This document shows positions 17,398-26,969 of a stretch of DNA of 64,000 nt, in pieces. A model generated the notes under the pieces. That model did not search any database and was not told where the DNA came from. It saw only the letters and a program-made list of their open reading frames with translations. Position numbers and translations under genes: made by a program. The DNA comes from Candidatus Kuenenia stuttgartensis (GTDB taxonomy: Bacteria > Planctomycetota > Planctomycetia > Planctomycetales > Planctomycetaceae), in NCBI GenBank assembly GCA_945904015.1, contig CAMDPK010000008.1, forward strand, positions 18,087 through 82,086, given 5' to 3'. Positions within the stretch are counted from its first letter, which is position 1, and each line of letters opens with the position of its first letter.

Positions 17398-19908
17398 CTA
17401 CTTCTCTCCTTCCGTACCGGATCGTTCCAGGGCGGCTTTCGCCAAGCGTCCCAGTTCTCCGTCGGGATCGCGCTCGGCGAGTTCTTTCAAGATTCGCCGC
17501 GAGTCGGCGGTGTTGAGCTGACTCAACAACGCAACGGCTCGTCGGACGACGTATGTGAGTGCTACGCGTTCATTCTTTTCGGCCAGGACGCGGGCCAGAC
17601 GTTGTCGCTCGGCGGCTTCTTCTTCGGAGACTCCTTTGGCAATCCGGTCTAGGTCCATCACTTTGGTGATCGGTCGTAGCTTGTTGCCCAAGAAGGCCAC
17701 CGTGCGATCGGGTGTCTCGGTCATCGCCCACATCGCCAGATACGCCGCAACTCCATCCCGCGCGAGATCCTTCCAAAGCGAGTTGAGGTCTTGCTCTGGC
17801 GGTTGTCCGTGTGGCTGTAAATCCCACACGTAGCAGACTCCATCTGACCCGCCGCTCACGAGCGTTCGCTGGTCGGCTCCGAAAGCGACTGTGTACACGT
17901 AACTTTCATGACGGCCGACTTGCCAAACCGTCTCGGCAGTCAGCGGATCCCACAGATCGATCGTGCCTCCCGAGCTGCCGGTCGCCAACAGCGAACCGTC
18001 GGGTGAAAAGCAAATAGAGCCGAAGACGAAACGACGTAGCACATGAAACTCTTTCCGCAATTCCATGTCAGCGGCATTCCAGATCCGTACTTTGCCATCC
18101 AGATGAGCCGTCGCCAGCAATCCACCCGCCGGGGAGTAGCACACCGTATACATTCGATGGTCGTCCTGATCGCCGCGACCTGCGGACACATCGACTTGAC
18201 GTTGCAGTTCACCGCCAGTCGTTTCCCAGAAGCGGACGATCTTGTCCCACCCGGCGGTCGCCAGCGTCTTGCCGTCCGGGCTGAACGAGAGACCGTAGAC
18301 TTCGGCGTGCTTGAACTGAGCCACCTGATCGCCTGAGCTCAGCTCCCACAAGTAGGCCGCCGATTGTCGAAAGACGGCGGCGGCCAACTGCTGGCCATCG
18401 GGTCGGAAGCAGAGTGATTCAACATTTGAATGCGGATCGCGTCCCGTGGGCCATTTCCAATCACGAACCACCTTGCCGTCAGCGGCCTCCCAGAGGGCGA
18501 CTCGCACTTGATCTCCGGCCGCTCCACCGCCAGCCAGCCGACGGCTATCGGGCGAGAACGTCAGCACTGACAAGCCCCTGCTTGCGAAGTCGATCGTGCT
18601 CAGCTCATGACCATCGCTGGCGCGAACCAGATGAATCGTTCCCGAGTCGTCCCCATAAGCCAGCATTCGACCGTCCGGCGAAGCGGCGACGACCGATGTC
18701 GCGCGAATTCCTACCGGCAACGGCAGTTGCTTCCGATTTTTGACGTCCCATCGGCGGACGGCTCCGTCCCATCCCGACGAATAAAGAACCTGATTCCTCG
18801 CCGCCAAAGCCCAGGGCTTCCAGGCGTGGCCCACGAGCTTGCCAACTTCTGTTCCCGTCCGTGCATCAAGCAGCCGGATCGATTCATCGGCACCAATCGG
18901 TGCGCCGACCGCGATGACGTTGTCATCCGGGCAATAGGCGACAGCGGACAGGTAGCTCTCCGCATTCTTTGCTGGCGGAATCTCTGTCGACCAAATTGTC
19001 GCTCCGGAATCGACATCATACATCCGCGCAGCAACGTCTCGCTCGGTCGTGACGATCCGGCGGCCATCCGGTGAGAACGCGAAGCGAACAAGTCGCGATT
19101 TGAGTTTGATGCGGCGGAGTTCCTTCCCGGTCTCTGCATCAAACAACCGGATCGCCTCCGGCGAGTCGCTCGTCACCACGGCCAACAGTTTTTCATCCGG
19201 CGAGAAACGGCCGAAGCTGTAATCCCCACCGAACAGCAAGCGATCATCGCTATCCCCGCCGATCACGACCGGAATTTCCGGCGCGTTGGCGATTTCAAAC
19301 AGCACTTTCCCTTTGTCATCGCAAACGACTACGCCCTGAAAACTTCCCAGCGCGAACTTTCGTCCGTCCCTCGTGACATCGATGGCTTTCGGATTGTCAC
19401 TGAAGACGTTGTGAGGTTGAGTATTCACATCACTCGGTCGAGCGCGAGTGAGAGACAGCACTTCATGTTTGCCTGAAGCGACGTCCCAAACAAAGATCTG
19501 ATTGGAACCACCCGGCGAATAAAACCGCGAACTGTTGCCAGCGAACGCCAACGCCCGAACGCCATACGCGGCACCCGGCAAGGCGATTCCAAGGTCGCGC
19601 GGATTGGCTTGCCACTGCATTTTCCCAGTCGCGGCAGCCCAAACGATGAGATGATCATCGTCGATCGTCACGATCGACTTCTCGTCCGGCGAGACAGCCA
19701 ATTCATCGACCGACGACGGATGGTGGAACCGCTTCGTACCGAACCGTAACAAAGCACCCGACGGCAAAGGGTCGCCTAGCGAATCGCTCGCAGGCTTCGC
19801 ATGATGGGGATTGGTGTCGTCGGCCGCTGAGTCGCCGAGCCACATCGCAACCGTCACGAGCATCAACGCGATTCTTTGGATCGCGTCGCCGTTTATTCTG
19901 CGATTCAT
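17398..19908 (-). CDS. Secreted WD40-repeat beta-propeller protein
   Basis: An 836-residue protein with an N-terminal signal (RIALMLVTVAMWLGDSAAD) and WD40-type repeats along most of its length: for example FSPDGKTLATAGWDKIVRFW, FSPDGSLLATGSSGGTIDLW and SGGSDGVCYVWDL. There are enough blades for two propellers. The C-terminal 130 residues are helical and charged (ISEEEAAERQR-like region), a segment often seen on planctomycete WD40 proteins. It probably acts as an extracytoplasmic binding scaffold. GAGGGG lies 4 bases before the start. It is the last gene of the minus-strand unit with the DUF1552 and DUF1592 genes, 66 bases after the former. Confidence 0.9.
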   Translation of the reverse strand: MNRRINGDAIQRIALMLVTVAMWLGDSAADDTNPHHAKPASDSLGDPLPSGALLRFGTKRFHHPSSVDELAVSPDEKSIVTIDDDHLIVWAAATGKMQWQANPRDLGIALPGAAYGVRALAFAGNSSRFYSPGGSNQIFVWDVASGKHEVLSLTRARPSDVNTQPHNVFSDNPKAIDVTRDGRKFALGSFQGVVVCDDKGKVLFEIANAPEIPVVIGGDSDDRLLFGGDYSFGRFSPDEKLLAVVTSDSPEAIRLFDAETGKELRRIKLKSRLVRFAFSPDGRRIVTTERDVAARMYDVDSGATIWSTEIPPAKNAESYLSAVAYCPDDNVIAVGAPIGADESIRLLDARTGTEVGKLVGHAWKPWALAARNQVLYSSGWDGAVRRWDVKNRKQLPLPVGIRATSVVAASPDGRMLAYGDDSGTIHLVRASDGHELSTIDFASRGLSVLTFSPDSRRLAGGGAAGDQVRVALWEAADGKVVRDWKWPTGRDPHSNVESLCFRPDGQQLAAAVFRQSAAYLWELSSGDQVAQFKHAEVYGLSFSPDGKTLATAGWDKIVRFWETTGGELQRQVDVSAGRGDQDDHRMYTVCYSPAGGLLATAHLDGKVRIWNAADMELRKEFHVLRRFVFGSICFSPDGSLLATGSSGGTIDLWDPLTAETVWQVGRHESYVYTVAFGADQRTLVSGGSDGVCYVWDLQPHGQPPEQDLNSLWKDLARDGVAAYLAMWAMTETPDRTVAFLGNKLRPITKVMDLDRIAKGVSEEEAAERQRLARVLAEKNERVALTYVVRRAVALLSQLNTADSRRILKELAERDPDGELGRLAKAALERSGTEGEK

Positions 19909-19974
19909 GTCGTCCCCTCAAAGTCGTTGAGTCATCAATGAGCGCCGAGCACGTTGAGCTTGCCGCAACGGAGG

Positions 19975-21327
19975 CTACACGAGTTCCTTGATGAGCCCGT
20001 CCGCCTCGCCCCCCTGAAAATTCTTGGGGAGTGGAACCTGCATGCGGTCGAAGACGGTGCTCCACAGGTTGCCGAGGCGGACGTCTTCTTTGATGAGGTG
20101 GCCTTGGTGTTTCACACCCAGGCGTGCTCCACCAGCGAGCATGGCGGGCAGGTGATGATTGTGGTGAGCGTTGATCGCACCGCCACTGCTGCCGTAGGCG
20201 ACCAGCGTGTGATCGAGCAGCGTGCCGTCTCCCTCCTTGATCGACTTCAGCTTGTTGAGGAAGTAGGCCCAGTCTTCCATGTACCAGATGTCGGCCTGAG
20301 TCCACCACTTGAGCATGTCGGCGTCTTCGCCGTGATGGGTCATGCCGTGGTAGTTGTACGGGTTGCCCATGTCCTTCCAGGCACCGGTGCCGTCCGAGCC
20401 GTCCATGCGAGCGAGGTACGCGATCACGCGCGTGCTGTCGGTCTGCAACGCCAGCGCGATCACGTCGTACATCAACCGTTGATAGCGGCGATATTCCAAC
20501 CCCGACTTGTCGGGATCGAGCGACTGCTCCTTGCCGAACTGGATTGCCGCGACGCTCGGCTTCGGTTTGCGGAGCCAGTCCTTCTCCTCCTGCATGCGCC
20601 GCTCGAGATCGCGAACGCCGGTCAGGTACTCGTCGAGCTTGCGGCGATCATCAACACCCAGCGTCCCATTCAATCGCCGCGCCTCGTCGCTGAGCGAATC
20701 GAGCACGCTCGACCGACGCACGAACTCCGCCTCGCGAGCATTCAGCGACTCGTCCGTGTCTTGCCGGAACAACTGATCGAACAAAACATGCGGCCGATTC
20801 TCCGACGGAATCGGCGTGCCGCTGGGGCTCCAAGAAAGCGTCTGGTCGTAGTAGCCACCGAAGCCGGTCCCCCGTTTGATCCCCAAAGACAACGACGGAA
20901 ACCGCGTCTGACGACCGATCGCCTGGGCCAACTCCTGATCGCACGAGACGCGCAACTTCGCACCCGCGCTGCGCGTGTTGGTGCCTGTGAGAAACGTTCG
21001 ATCGCCGACATGCCCGCCGGAATACGTCAGCTTCAGCCCCGAGACGACAGTGAACTCGCGCCGCACTCCTTCCAGCGGTTTGAGAATCGGCGTGGCGGTG
21101 TAATCGACACCCGTGTCAGCAGGAGTGAAATCGCGGCCGTTGATCCCCAGCCCGAAGAAACAGAAGACGGCGCGCCTCGGCGTTTCATTCGGCGCGATGT
21201 CGCCGGCCGTGGTCACCGAGCGGGAGTTGACGCTCATCGCATCGAGCCACGGCAGCGCGAGACTGATCCCCGCCCCTTTCAAGAACGTGCGGCGAGCCAG
21301 TGTCGGACGGCGTTTCAGGATGTTCAT
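19975..21327 (-). CDS. DUF1552 domain protein, Tat-exported
   Basis: A 450-residue DUF1552 protein. The Tat signal LARRTFLKGAGISLALPWLD is followed by the family landmarks RRAVFCFFGLGINGRDF, SGLKLTYSGGHVGDRTFLTG and MTHHGEDADMLKWWTQADIW, and near the end LVAYGSSGGAINAHHNHHLP. DUF1552 resembles DUF1501 and is nearly always encoded beside a DUF1592/DUF1588 cytochrome-like gene, as here. Reaction unknown. CGGAG lies about 12 bases before the ATG. A 61-base inverted repeat sits between it and the upstream gene. Confidence 0.92.
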   Translation of the reverse strand: MNILKRRPTLARRTFLKGAGISLALPWLDAMSVNSRSVTTAGDIAPNETPRRAVFCFFGLGINGRDFTPADTGVDYTATPILKPLEGVRREFTVVSGLKLTYSGGHVGDRTFLTGTNTRSAGAKLRVSCDQELAQAIGRQTRFPSLSLGIKRGTGFGGYYDQTLSWSPSGTPIPSENRPHVLFDQLFRQDTDESLNAREAEFVRRSSVLDSLSDEARRLNGTLGVDDRRKLDEYLTGVRDLERRMQEEKDWLRKPKPSVAAIQFGKEQSLDPDKSGLEYRRYQRLMYDVIALALQTDSTRVIAYLARMDGSDGTGAWKDMGNPYNYHGMTHHGEDADMLKWWTQADIWYMEDWAYFLNKLKSIKEGDGTLLDHTLVAYGSSGGAINAHHNHHLPAMLAGGARLGVKHQGHLIKEDVRLGNLWSTVFDRMQVPLPKNFQGGEADGLIKELV

Positions 21328-21350
21328 GACAAGGCTCCGATTTCAGTTAG

Positions 21351-21411
21351 CACGACGCGCAAGCGAGTGGTTGTGTCGTGGGTGATTTGTACCACTCGCT
21401 TGCGCGTCGTG
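21351..21411. repeat. Intergenic inverted repeat (element J)
   Basis: Perfect 21-base arms at 21351-21371 (CACGACGCGCAAGCGAGTGG plus T) and 21391-21411, with a 19-base loop. It fills the 88-base gap between the DUF1592 stop and the DUF1552 start and will be transcribed as a strong hairpin. No T-tract follows on either strand. Confidence 0.88.
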
Positions 21412-21415
21412 TTTG

Positions 21416-24088
21416 TCATTTGGTGCGGAACGGTTCGCTCGCCACGATGCCGTGGATCAGCGATTGAATGCGGTAGTCATCTTTCTTCAACGAATCGACC
21501 AGTGAATCAAGCAGTTCGCGATCCGTGTATCCGACTGGCCGGCCGAGGGCGTAGGTCAGCAGCTTCGCGCTGAGCGCGCGGGCGAATTTGTCTTTGTGTG
21601 CCAACAGCCCCGTCTTGTATTCGTCGAGCGTGGCAAACTTGCGGCCATCGGGAAAGGTGCCGCTGACGTCGAGCACCGGGCCGTTTGAGCCGCGGAACCC
21701 TTCGCCGTTGAATCGCTCACGCCAGGCACCGATGGCGTCGTAGTTCTCCAGCGCCAGACCAATCGGATCGAGTTTCGCGTGACACGACGCACAGACGTCG
21801 TCTCGGCGGTGCAGTTCGAGCCGCTCGCGGACGGTGAGATTCTTGCCCGATGTGTTGGGCTGAATCTCTCCGGCATTCGGCGGCGGATTGTTCGGCGGGT
21901 CGTTGAACAATTCGCGCAGCACCCACGACCCGCGGCGCATCGGCAGCGTCCGCGTGCCGTCGGCCAGAAAGGTCATCAACCCGGCCATTCCCAGCACGCC
22001 GCCCCGATGATCCTCCGGCTTGATCGCCACGCGGCGGAACTCGGCCCCGGTTACACCCTCGATGCCGTAATGCCGAGCGAGCCGCTCGTTGACGACGACG
22101 AAATCACTGTCGATGAACGTCGTGATCGGCAGGTTCTGGTTCAGCACCTCGGCGAAGAATTCCAGCGGCTCCTGCTTCGAGGCGTTCTCCAGCGGTTTGT
22201 CGTAGTCGCGATACTCGGCCGCCGGCAGTACCGAGCCATAGCCGCGAACCGAGAGCCATTGTCCGGCGAAGTTTTGCACGAACTGCAGCGCCTTCGGATC
22301 GGCGAGCATGCGGCGGACTTGCGTTGTGGTCATCTCTGGATCGCGCAGCTTGCCGACGGCGGCCAGCGTCCACAACTCCTCATCCGGCATCGTGCTCCAC
22401 AAGAAATACGACAACCGCGACGCCAGCTCGTAGTCGTTCAACGGCCGAGGCAGCACTTGCTCGCCGGTCGGCTCTTCGAGGAACCAAAAGCCCGGCGCGC
22501 AGAGCACGCGCTGCAAACCGGTTCGCATCGCCTCGTGGAACGAGAGCTTGCTCGTGGCTTGCGCCTCCTTGACGACGGCGACGCTCGAGTCGACCTCTTG
22601 GTCGGTGACCGGGCGGCGATAGGCTCGTGGCAGAAACCGCGCGAAGATCTCGCGGACGTAGCCGTCGTCGTGGCGTTCGTCCCCTGCGAAGAGCAGCGAC
22701 TTGTGACCGGCCGGCGGCCACTCCTTCTGAATCGGCCCGGTGATTTCGACTGACTCGATCCGCAGTCGCGGCAGCTTTTCGAGGTCCATGTCCGGGTTGT
22801 AGATGTGCGCTGGGCCTTCCCAAGCGTTGAGTTCTTTCTCCAATTTCACTCGCTGTTTCTTCAGTTCATCGAGTTCCGCCTGCGGCGCGCGGCGGCTGAC
22901 TGCTTGCTCGGTCTTCCCACGCAACGCCGTCCATTTCGAGAAGAGGATTTTGTAGTTCGGCTCGTTGATGACCGCTTTCTCGGTGTGATTCCACAGCAGC
23001 CGAAAGACCTGCGGACCTTTCACCTCGCCGTTGACTGGGCCCCGCAGAAACAGCAGGGCTTCAGTCGTGTCCGACGGATCGAGGTCCACTTCCTGTTCGA
23101 CAAAGATCGGCGAGTCGACCGCGTATTGCAGGCGGAACTTGTTCGGCGTCGTCCGCCCGCGATTGTCGACCTTCGCCTTGATTCGCACGCGATAGTACCC
23201 GTCCTGCGTCACCACTTGGCTGATCGCGAAATGCTCGATCGCGCCCCAGCCGTCATAATCGCGGCGATACGTCGGTCCTCCCTGGATGTGCTCGATGTGA
23301 TCGGGATGCACGATGCGGTCCACGGCCCCGCGCGGGATCTTGTGGGCAAACCCCGGAAAGACTTCGACCATGTCGGGCGCGGGTTTCTTCCGCTGGAAGT
23401 CGAAGCGGTTCGTGATCGAATTCTCTTTTGGAGCGGTCGTCACGATCGCTCGCGAGACGATCTTCTCGGCCACGCTGAGGCTCCGTTCGATCTGCGTCTG
23501 ATCGAAGAACAGCGCGACACCGAGCCGATCGAATCCCTCGGCCTGTCCGTCGCCAGGCAACTCTTCGATCAACGGTCGCACGACCAGCTCATCAAGCTTC
23601 AGCAGATCGCGCACGGTGTTGGCGTACTCATCACGATTCAGTCGCCTCATCGGGATGCGCCCGCCGGCCTTCTTGGCGGCGAGATCCACCTGCCGTAACT
23701 GCTCGCTGACCCACGTCACGAACGCCACGCTCTGCGCGGGATCGGGTCGGGAACTTTCCTTCGGCGGCATTTCACCGGCGTTGATCCGGTCGATGACTTC
23801 CTTCCAATGATCGGCCACCGTCGCCGCCGAGAAATCCGTGCCGATGAGGTCAATGCGATACCCAGCCTTCGCGGCTGATGCTCCGTGACAGCCGAGGCAA
23901 TGTTGCTTGATGAACGGCTTCGCAATCTCCTCATATCCCTTGGTGATGGTCGCTGCTTGCTGGGCAAGAGTCGGTTCCGTCACGGCCCAAATCGAGGTGA
24001 ACCCCAACAGACACAGACCGAGAAGCTCGACGCCGCACCGTCCGCGAGAAAACCGCATCGCGAAGAGTTGGCCATTCGAAGTGAACAT
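21416..24088 (-). CDS. DUF1592/DUF1588/DUF1587/DUF1585 cytochrome-like protein
   Basis: An 890-residue exported protein of the planctomycete multi-DUF family (order DUF1587, DUF1595, DUF1592, DUF1588, DUF1585). After a membrane-spanning signal (GVELLGLCLLGFTSIWAV) comes a PSCyt1-like c-type haem motif CLGCHG. DUF1587 is seen at RRLNRDEYANTVRDLL. DUF1592 includes RPLNDYELASRLSYFLWS, and DUF1588 holds a second haem-type motif CASCHAKLDPIGLALENYD. DUF1585 closes the protein at LTYALGRPVGYTDRE. It is probably periplasmic and redox-linked; the substrate is unknown. ATG 24088 is chosen because AGGA precedes it and the long signal begins there; ATG 24058 is an alternative. It leads into the DUF1552 gene. 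Confidence 0.9.
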   Translation of the reverse strand: MFTSNGQLFAMRFSRGRCGVELLGLCLLGFTSIWAVTEPTLAQQAATITKGYEEIAKPFIKQHCLGCHGASAAKAGYRIDLIGTDFSAATVADHWKEVIDRINAGEMPPKESSRPDPAQSVAFVTWVSEQLRQVDLAAKKAGGRIPMRRLNRDEYANTVRDLLKLDELVVRPLIEELPGDGQAEGFDRLGVALFFDQTQIERSLSVAEKIVSRAIVTTAPKENSITNRFDFQRKKPAPDMVEVFPGFAHKIPRGAVDRIVHPDHIEHIQGGPTYRRDYDGWGAIEHFAISQVVTQDGYYRVRIKAKVDNRGRTTPNKFRLQYAVDSPIFVEQEVDLDPSDTTEALLFLRGPVNGEVKGPQVFRLLWNHTEKAVINEPNYKILFSKWTALRGKTEQAVSRRAPQAELDELKKQRVKLEKELNAWEGPAHIYNPDMDLEKLPRLRIESVEITGPIQKEWPPAGHKSLLFAGDERHDDGYVREIFARFLPRAYRRPVTDQEVDSSVAVVKEAQATSKLSFHEAMRTGLQRVLCAPGFWFLEEPTGEQVLPRPLNDYELASRLSYFLWSTMPDEELWTLAAVGKLRDPEMTTTQVRRMLADPKALQFVQNFAGQWLSVRGYGSVLPAAEYRDYDKPLENASKQEPLEFFAEVLNQNLPITTFIDSDFVVVNERLARHYGIEGVTGAEFRRVAIKPEDHRGGVLGMAGLMTFLADGTRTLPMRRGSWVLRELFNDPPNNPPPNAGEIQPNTSGKNLTVRERLELHRRDDVCASCHAKLDPIGLALENYDAIGAWRERFNGEGFRGSNGPVLDVSGTFPDGRKFATLDEYKTGLLAHKDKFARALSAKLLTYALGRPVGYTDRELLDSLVDSLKKDDYRIQSLIHGIVASEPFRTK

Positions 24089-24162
24089 GCAACGAATCCT
24101 GGTGATGTCTGCCGACGTTTCGTCCGATCGCGAGCCATCTGCGACCGTGAGCACGGAACTGT

Positions 24163-25491
24163 TTATCTCAGATCAGTGGATTTCGACACTGAGTCACTTC
24201 GGATCGACTCCAAATCCAAGGGGACAGGTCGGGCAGGTCGTCGTCCCGTCGAAGTCCCGATGCAATACAGATTCGAGTCCGTCCGGTAGATCAACTCGTT
24301 GCCGGAGATCGCCGGTGACGCCGTGATCCGTTCGCCGAGCTCGTTCGTGGCCAGCAATTCAAACTTGGTTCCGGCTTTGACCACGAAAGTTTGGCCGTCG
24401 TTGTTGCTCAGATAGATGCGGCCATCGCTCGCCACGGGTGACGAATTGCAATCGCCGCCGAGCCGTTGTCGGTAATGTTCCTTGCCCGTCGGCCCGTCGA
24501 AGCAGACCAGCACGCCGTTATCCATCAACACATAGAGCAGCCCTCGGTAATACAGCAACGATGGCTCCACACCGCCGGGCTTGTCGCTGACCCACACTGG
24601 TTCGGGAGGTTTTCCGTCGGGACTCAAGCGAATCGCGTGGATGCGACTTTGCCTCCACAGTTGTGTGAACACGATCCCGTCGCCGAAGACCGGACTGACG
24701 ATGATCTCGCCGTTGTACGGTCCTTCGCCTTCGCCGTACTTCCACAACTCGGCGTGCGTCTTGGCATCGAACGCCGTCAGCCGATGCTTGCCCGGAACGA
24801 GAATGTCCTTCTGACCGTGATGCTCCACCAACAACGGAGTCGCATGCGCGGTTCCGATGGGCCGCTCGTTTTTCCAAGCGATCTCGCCGGTTTGTGGATT
24901 CAAGCCAATCAGAAAACAGGGACCGGTGTGATGATCCCACGGAAACAGGATCGAATCCTCCAACACCAGCGGGCTGAGGGCATATCCCCAAGCCATCTTT
25001 GGATCGCCAAACCGAGGGATGTAGCGATTGACCCACTGCAGCTTCCCGTCATGCGAGTACCGAGCGATGTCTGCATTCCCAAACGCCACGTACACCGCAT
25101 CCGCCGTGACAGCCGGAGTGTTGACGGCCAAGGTCGATTTCTCGTGAACGCGCTGATTCACACCGAACCCAAAATCCTGTCTCCAAAGTTCACGCCCATC
25201 CGTTCGATCAAAACACAGAGTGAGCAGCGACTTCTTGCCCTCCTGATTGAGTTCCGAAGTGACGAACACTCGGCCTCCGTAAACGACCGGAGAACTCGTC
25301 CCCCACCCCGGCAGCTTCATCGACCAGCGAATGTTGTCGGACTGGCTCCACTGAGTCGGCAGCTTCCTGTCGTCCGCAACGCCGTCCGCATTCGGTCCTC
25401 GCCACCGAGGCCAGTCTCGACTCGGCTCGTTGGCGAATGCCGTCGTCACGAAGCAAACGACCCCCACAGCAGCGAAGACGATGCGTGTCAT
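24163..25491 (-). CDS. Secreted PQQ-type beta-propeller protein
   Basis: A 442-residue exported propeller. A signal peptide (RIVFAAVGVVCFVTTAFANE) is followed by DWPRWRGPNADGVADDRKLP, the family's N-terminal signature. BamB/PQQ-like blades follow, for example LTLCFDRTDGRELWRQDFGF, IGLNPQTGEIAWKNERPIG and VCFDGPTGKEHYRQRLGG. No catalytic residues of a quinoprotein dehydrogenase are evident. ATG 25491 is preceded by CGGAGTCC; the longer frame to 25620 would run into the promoter region of the divergent methylase operon. It is the first gene of a minus-strand unit and stands 74 bases from the DUF1592 start. The 128 bases to 25620 must hold both divergent promoters. Confidence 0.9.
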   Translation of the reverse strand: MTRIVFAAVGVVCFVTTAFANEPSRDWPRWRGPNADGVADDRKLPTQWSQSDNIRWSMKLPGWGTSSPVVYGGRVFVTSELNQEGKKSLLTLCFDRTDGRELWRQDFGFGVNQRVHEKSTLAVNTPAVTADAVYVAFGNADIARYSHDGKLQWVNRYIPRFGDPKMAWGYALSPLVLEDSILFPWDHHTGPCFLIGLNPQTGEIAWKNERPIGTAHATPLLVEHHGQKDILVPGKHRLTAFDAKTHAELWKYGEGEGPYNGEIIVSPVFGDGIVFTQLWRQSRIHAIRLSPDGKPPEPVWVSDKPGGVEPSLLYYRGLLYVLMDNGVLVCFDGPTGKEHYRQRLGGDCNSSPVASDGRIYLSNNDGQTFVVKAGTKFELLATNELGERITASPAISGNELIYRTDSNLYCIGTSTGRRPARPVPLDLESIRSDSVSKSTDLR

Positions 25492-25619
25492 CAGGACTCC
25501 GAGAAACTTGGGATGAATCAGGAGGGAAATCAAACGGAACAGGTTGATCGGTCCTCTTTTGCCTTCCGGTATGCTGTTGACTTGGAAAAAGAAGGGGCAT
25601 CTGTGAGGATCATTTACCA

Positions 25620-26969
25620 ATGACCGACAAACTTAGAAATAGAAGTGCAAAACGCAGCCCGTTTAGCAGCTACCGGGCTTACGTTTCTCGTTTGCAGGTG
25701 CTGATGAACGGAACCGATCAAGAAGCCGAATGGGATGAGCGGGTCGTAGCGGCACTGAACGGCCAAGCGAGCGTTGAATTGCGGCGGGTTGCGGCACTCA
25801 CAAAGCGCCGGAAGTTTGGGGCGTATTTCACAGGAACGAAGCTCGGTGAACTCCTACTCGCGAAGTGCGCATCATTCGATGAGCATCGCACTTTCTATGA
25901 TCCGACCTGTGGAATGGGCGATCTGTTATTGGCCGCTGCGAAAACATTTCCGCTTGAAAGAACACTTCCCGAAACCCTCATAAAGTGGGGCAGCAGGCTG
26001 GCAGGCACCGACCTGCACGCTGAATTCATCGACGGCACGAAAACCAGGCTGGTGTTGTTGGCCCGGCAGTGTCATCAAACAACGAATGGTCTGGTTGGTT
26101 CCCCCGACAAATTCTTTCCTCACATTCGAGTCGCTGACGGACTTTCCGAGAAGACTGCGTTTCAACGCGCGACTTCACTCCTAATGAATCCGCCGTTCGG
26201 TGTTGTGGCTGCACCAAATGGCTGCAAGTGGGCAGGAGGGCGAGTTTCCGCAGCCGCAACTTTCATGACTACGGCGCTCGAACGAGTTCGTCCCGGAACC
26301 GAAGTTCTTGCGATTCTTCCTGAAGTCTTGCGATCCGGTTCATTCTCCGAGCATTGGCGTGATCGCATCAGCGAATTGGCCGAAGTTCACATCGTTGAAC
26401 CATACGGAGTTTTTGACGAAAGCGCGGATGTGGACGTGTTCCTAATCCGACTCATTCGTAGAACCGACGGTAACGCGACACGTAAGAAACGATGGCCTGT
26501 GCCGCGCAAGCGGCGAATCACTACGGTTGCGAATCATTTCGATGTGCATGTCGGACGTGTCGTGCCGCATCGCGATCCGGAGACTGGTCCAGAATATGAC
26601 TACATTCATCCGCGCTGCGTACCCACCTGGACTATCATGCGAGAATTCAGCGAGACACGTCGTCACGAGGGCTGTGTTTATCAGCCCCCATTTGTTGTCG
26701 TCCGGCGAACGTCTCGCCCCGGTCATCCCTATCGCGCGACAGCCACAATCATTGCGGGAAAGCAGCCGGTTGCCGTGGAAAACCACCTTATTGTCTGCGA
26801 ACCCAAGAAGAGGACTTTGAAGAGTTGCCAGGAGTTGATGCGCGAGTTGAAAACGGAGGTCGTCAACGAATTCCTCAACGCACGAATCCGTTGCCGCCAT
26901 CTGACCGTTAGTGCGGTCGAGGCGATACCGTTTCAACCGAAAACAGGGCCTGCAAGGCGTAAGCCATGA
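25620..26969 (+). CDS. N6-adenine DNA methyltransferase, first gene of the candidate defence operon
   Basis: A 449-residue class I SAM-dependent DNA methylase of the N6-adenine type. The segment FGAYFTGTKLGELL (66-79) resembles the start of HsdM-like catalytic domains. DPTCGMG (94-100) is SAM-binding motif I, and NPPFG (190-194) is catalytic motif IV. The C-terminal part (about 300-449) has no recognised fold and may recognise DNA. It lacks a nuclease domain and no HsdS or HsdR neighbour is present, so it is not a standard type I or IIG system. GAGG lies 12 bases before the ATG. Its last codons overlap the next gene by ATGA. Codon choice looks less GC-rich than neighbouring operons, suggesting acquisition by transfer. 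Confidence 0.9.
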   Translation: MTDKLRNRSAKRSPFSSYRAYVSRLQVLMNGTDQEAEWDERVVAALNGQASVELRRVAALTKRRKFGAYFTGTKLGELLLAKCASFDEHRTFYDPTCGMGDLLLAAAKTFPLERTLPETLIKWGSRLAGTDLHAEFIDGTKTRLVLLARQCHQTTNGLVGSPDKFFPHIRVADGLSEKTAFQRATSLLMNPPFGVVAAPNGCKWAGGRVSAAATFMTTALERVRPGTEVLAILPEVLRSGSFSEHWRDRISELAEVHIVEPYGVFDESADVDVFLIRLIRRTDGNATRKKRWPVPRKRRITTVANHFDVHVGRVVPHRDPETGPEYDYIHPRCVPTWTIMREFSETRRHEGCVYQPPFVVVRRTSRPGHPYRATATIIAGKQPVAVENHLIVCEPKKRTLKSCQELMRELKTEVVNEFLNARIRCRHLTVSAVEAIPFQPKTGPARRKP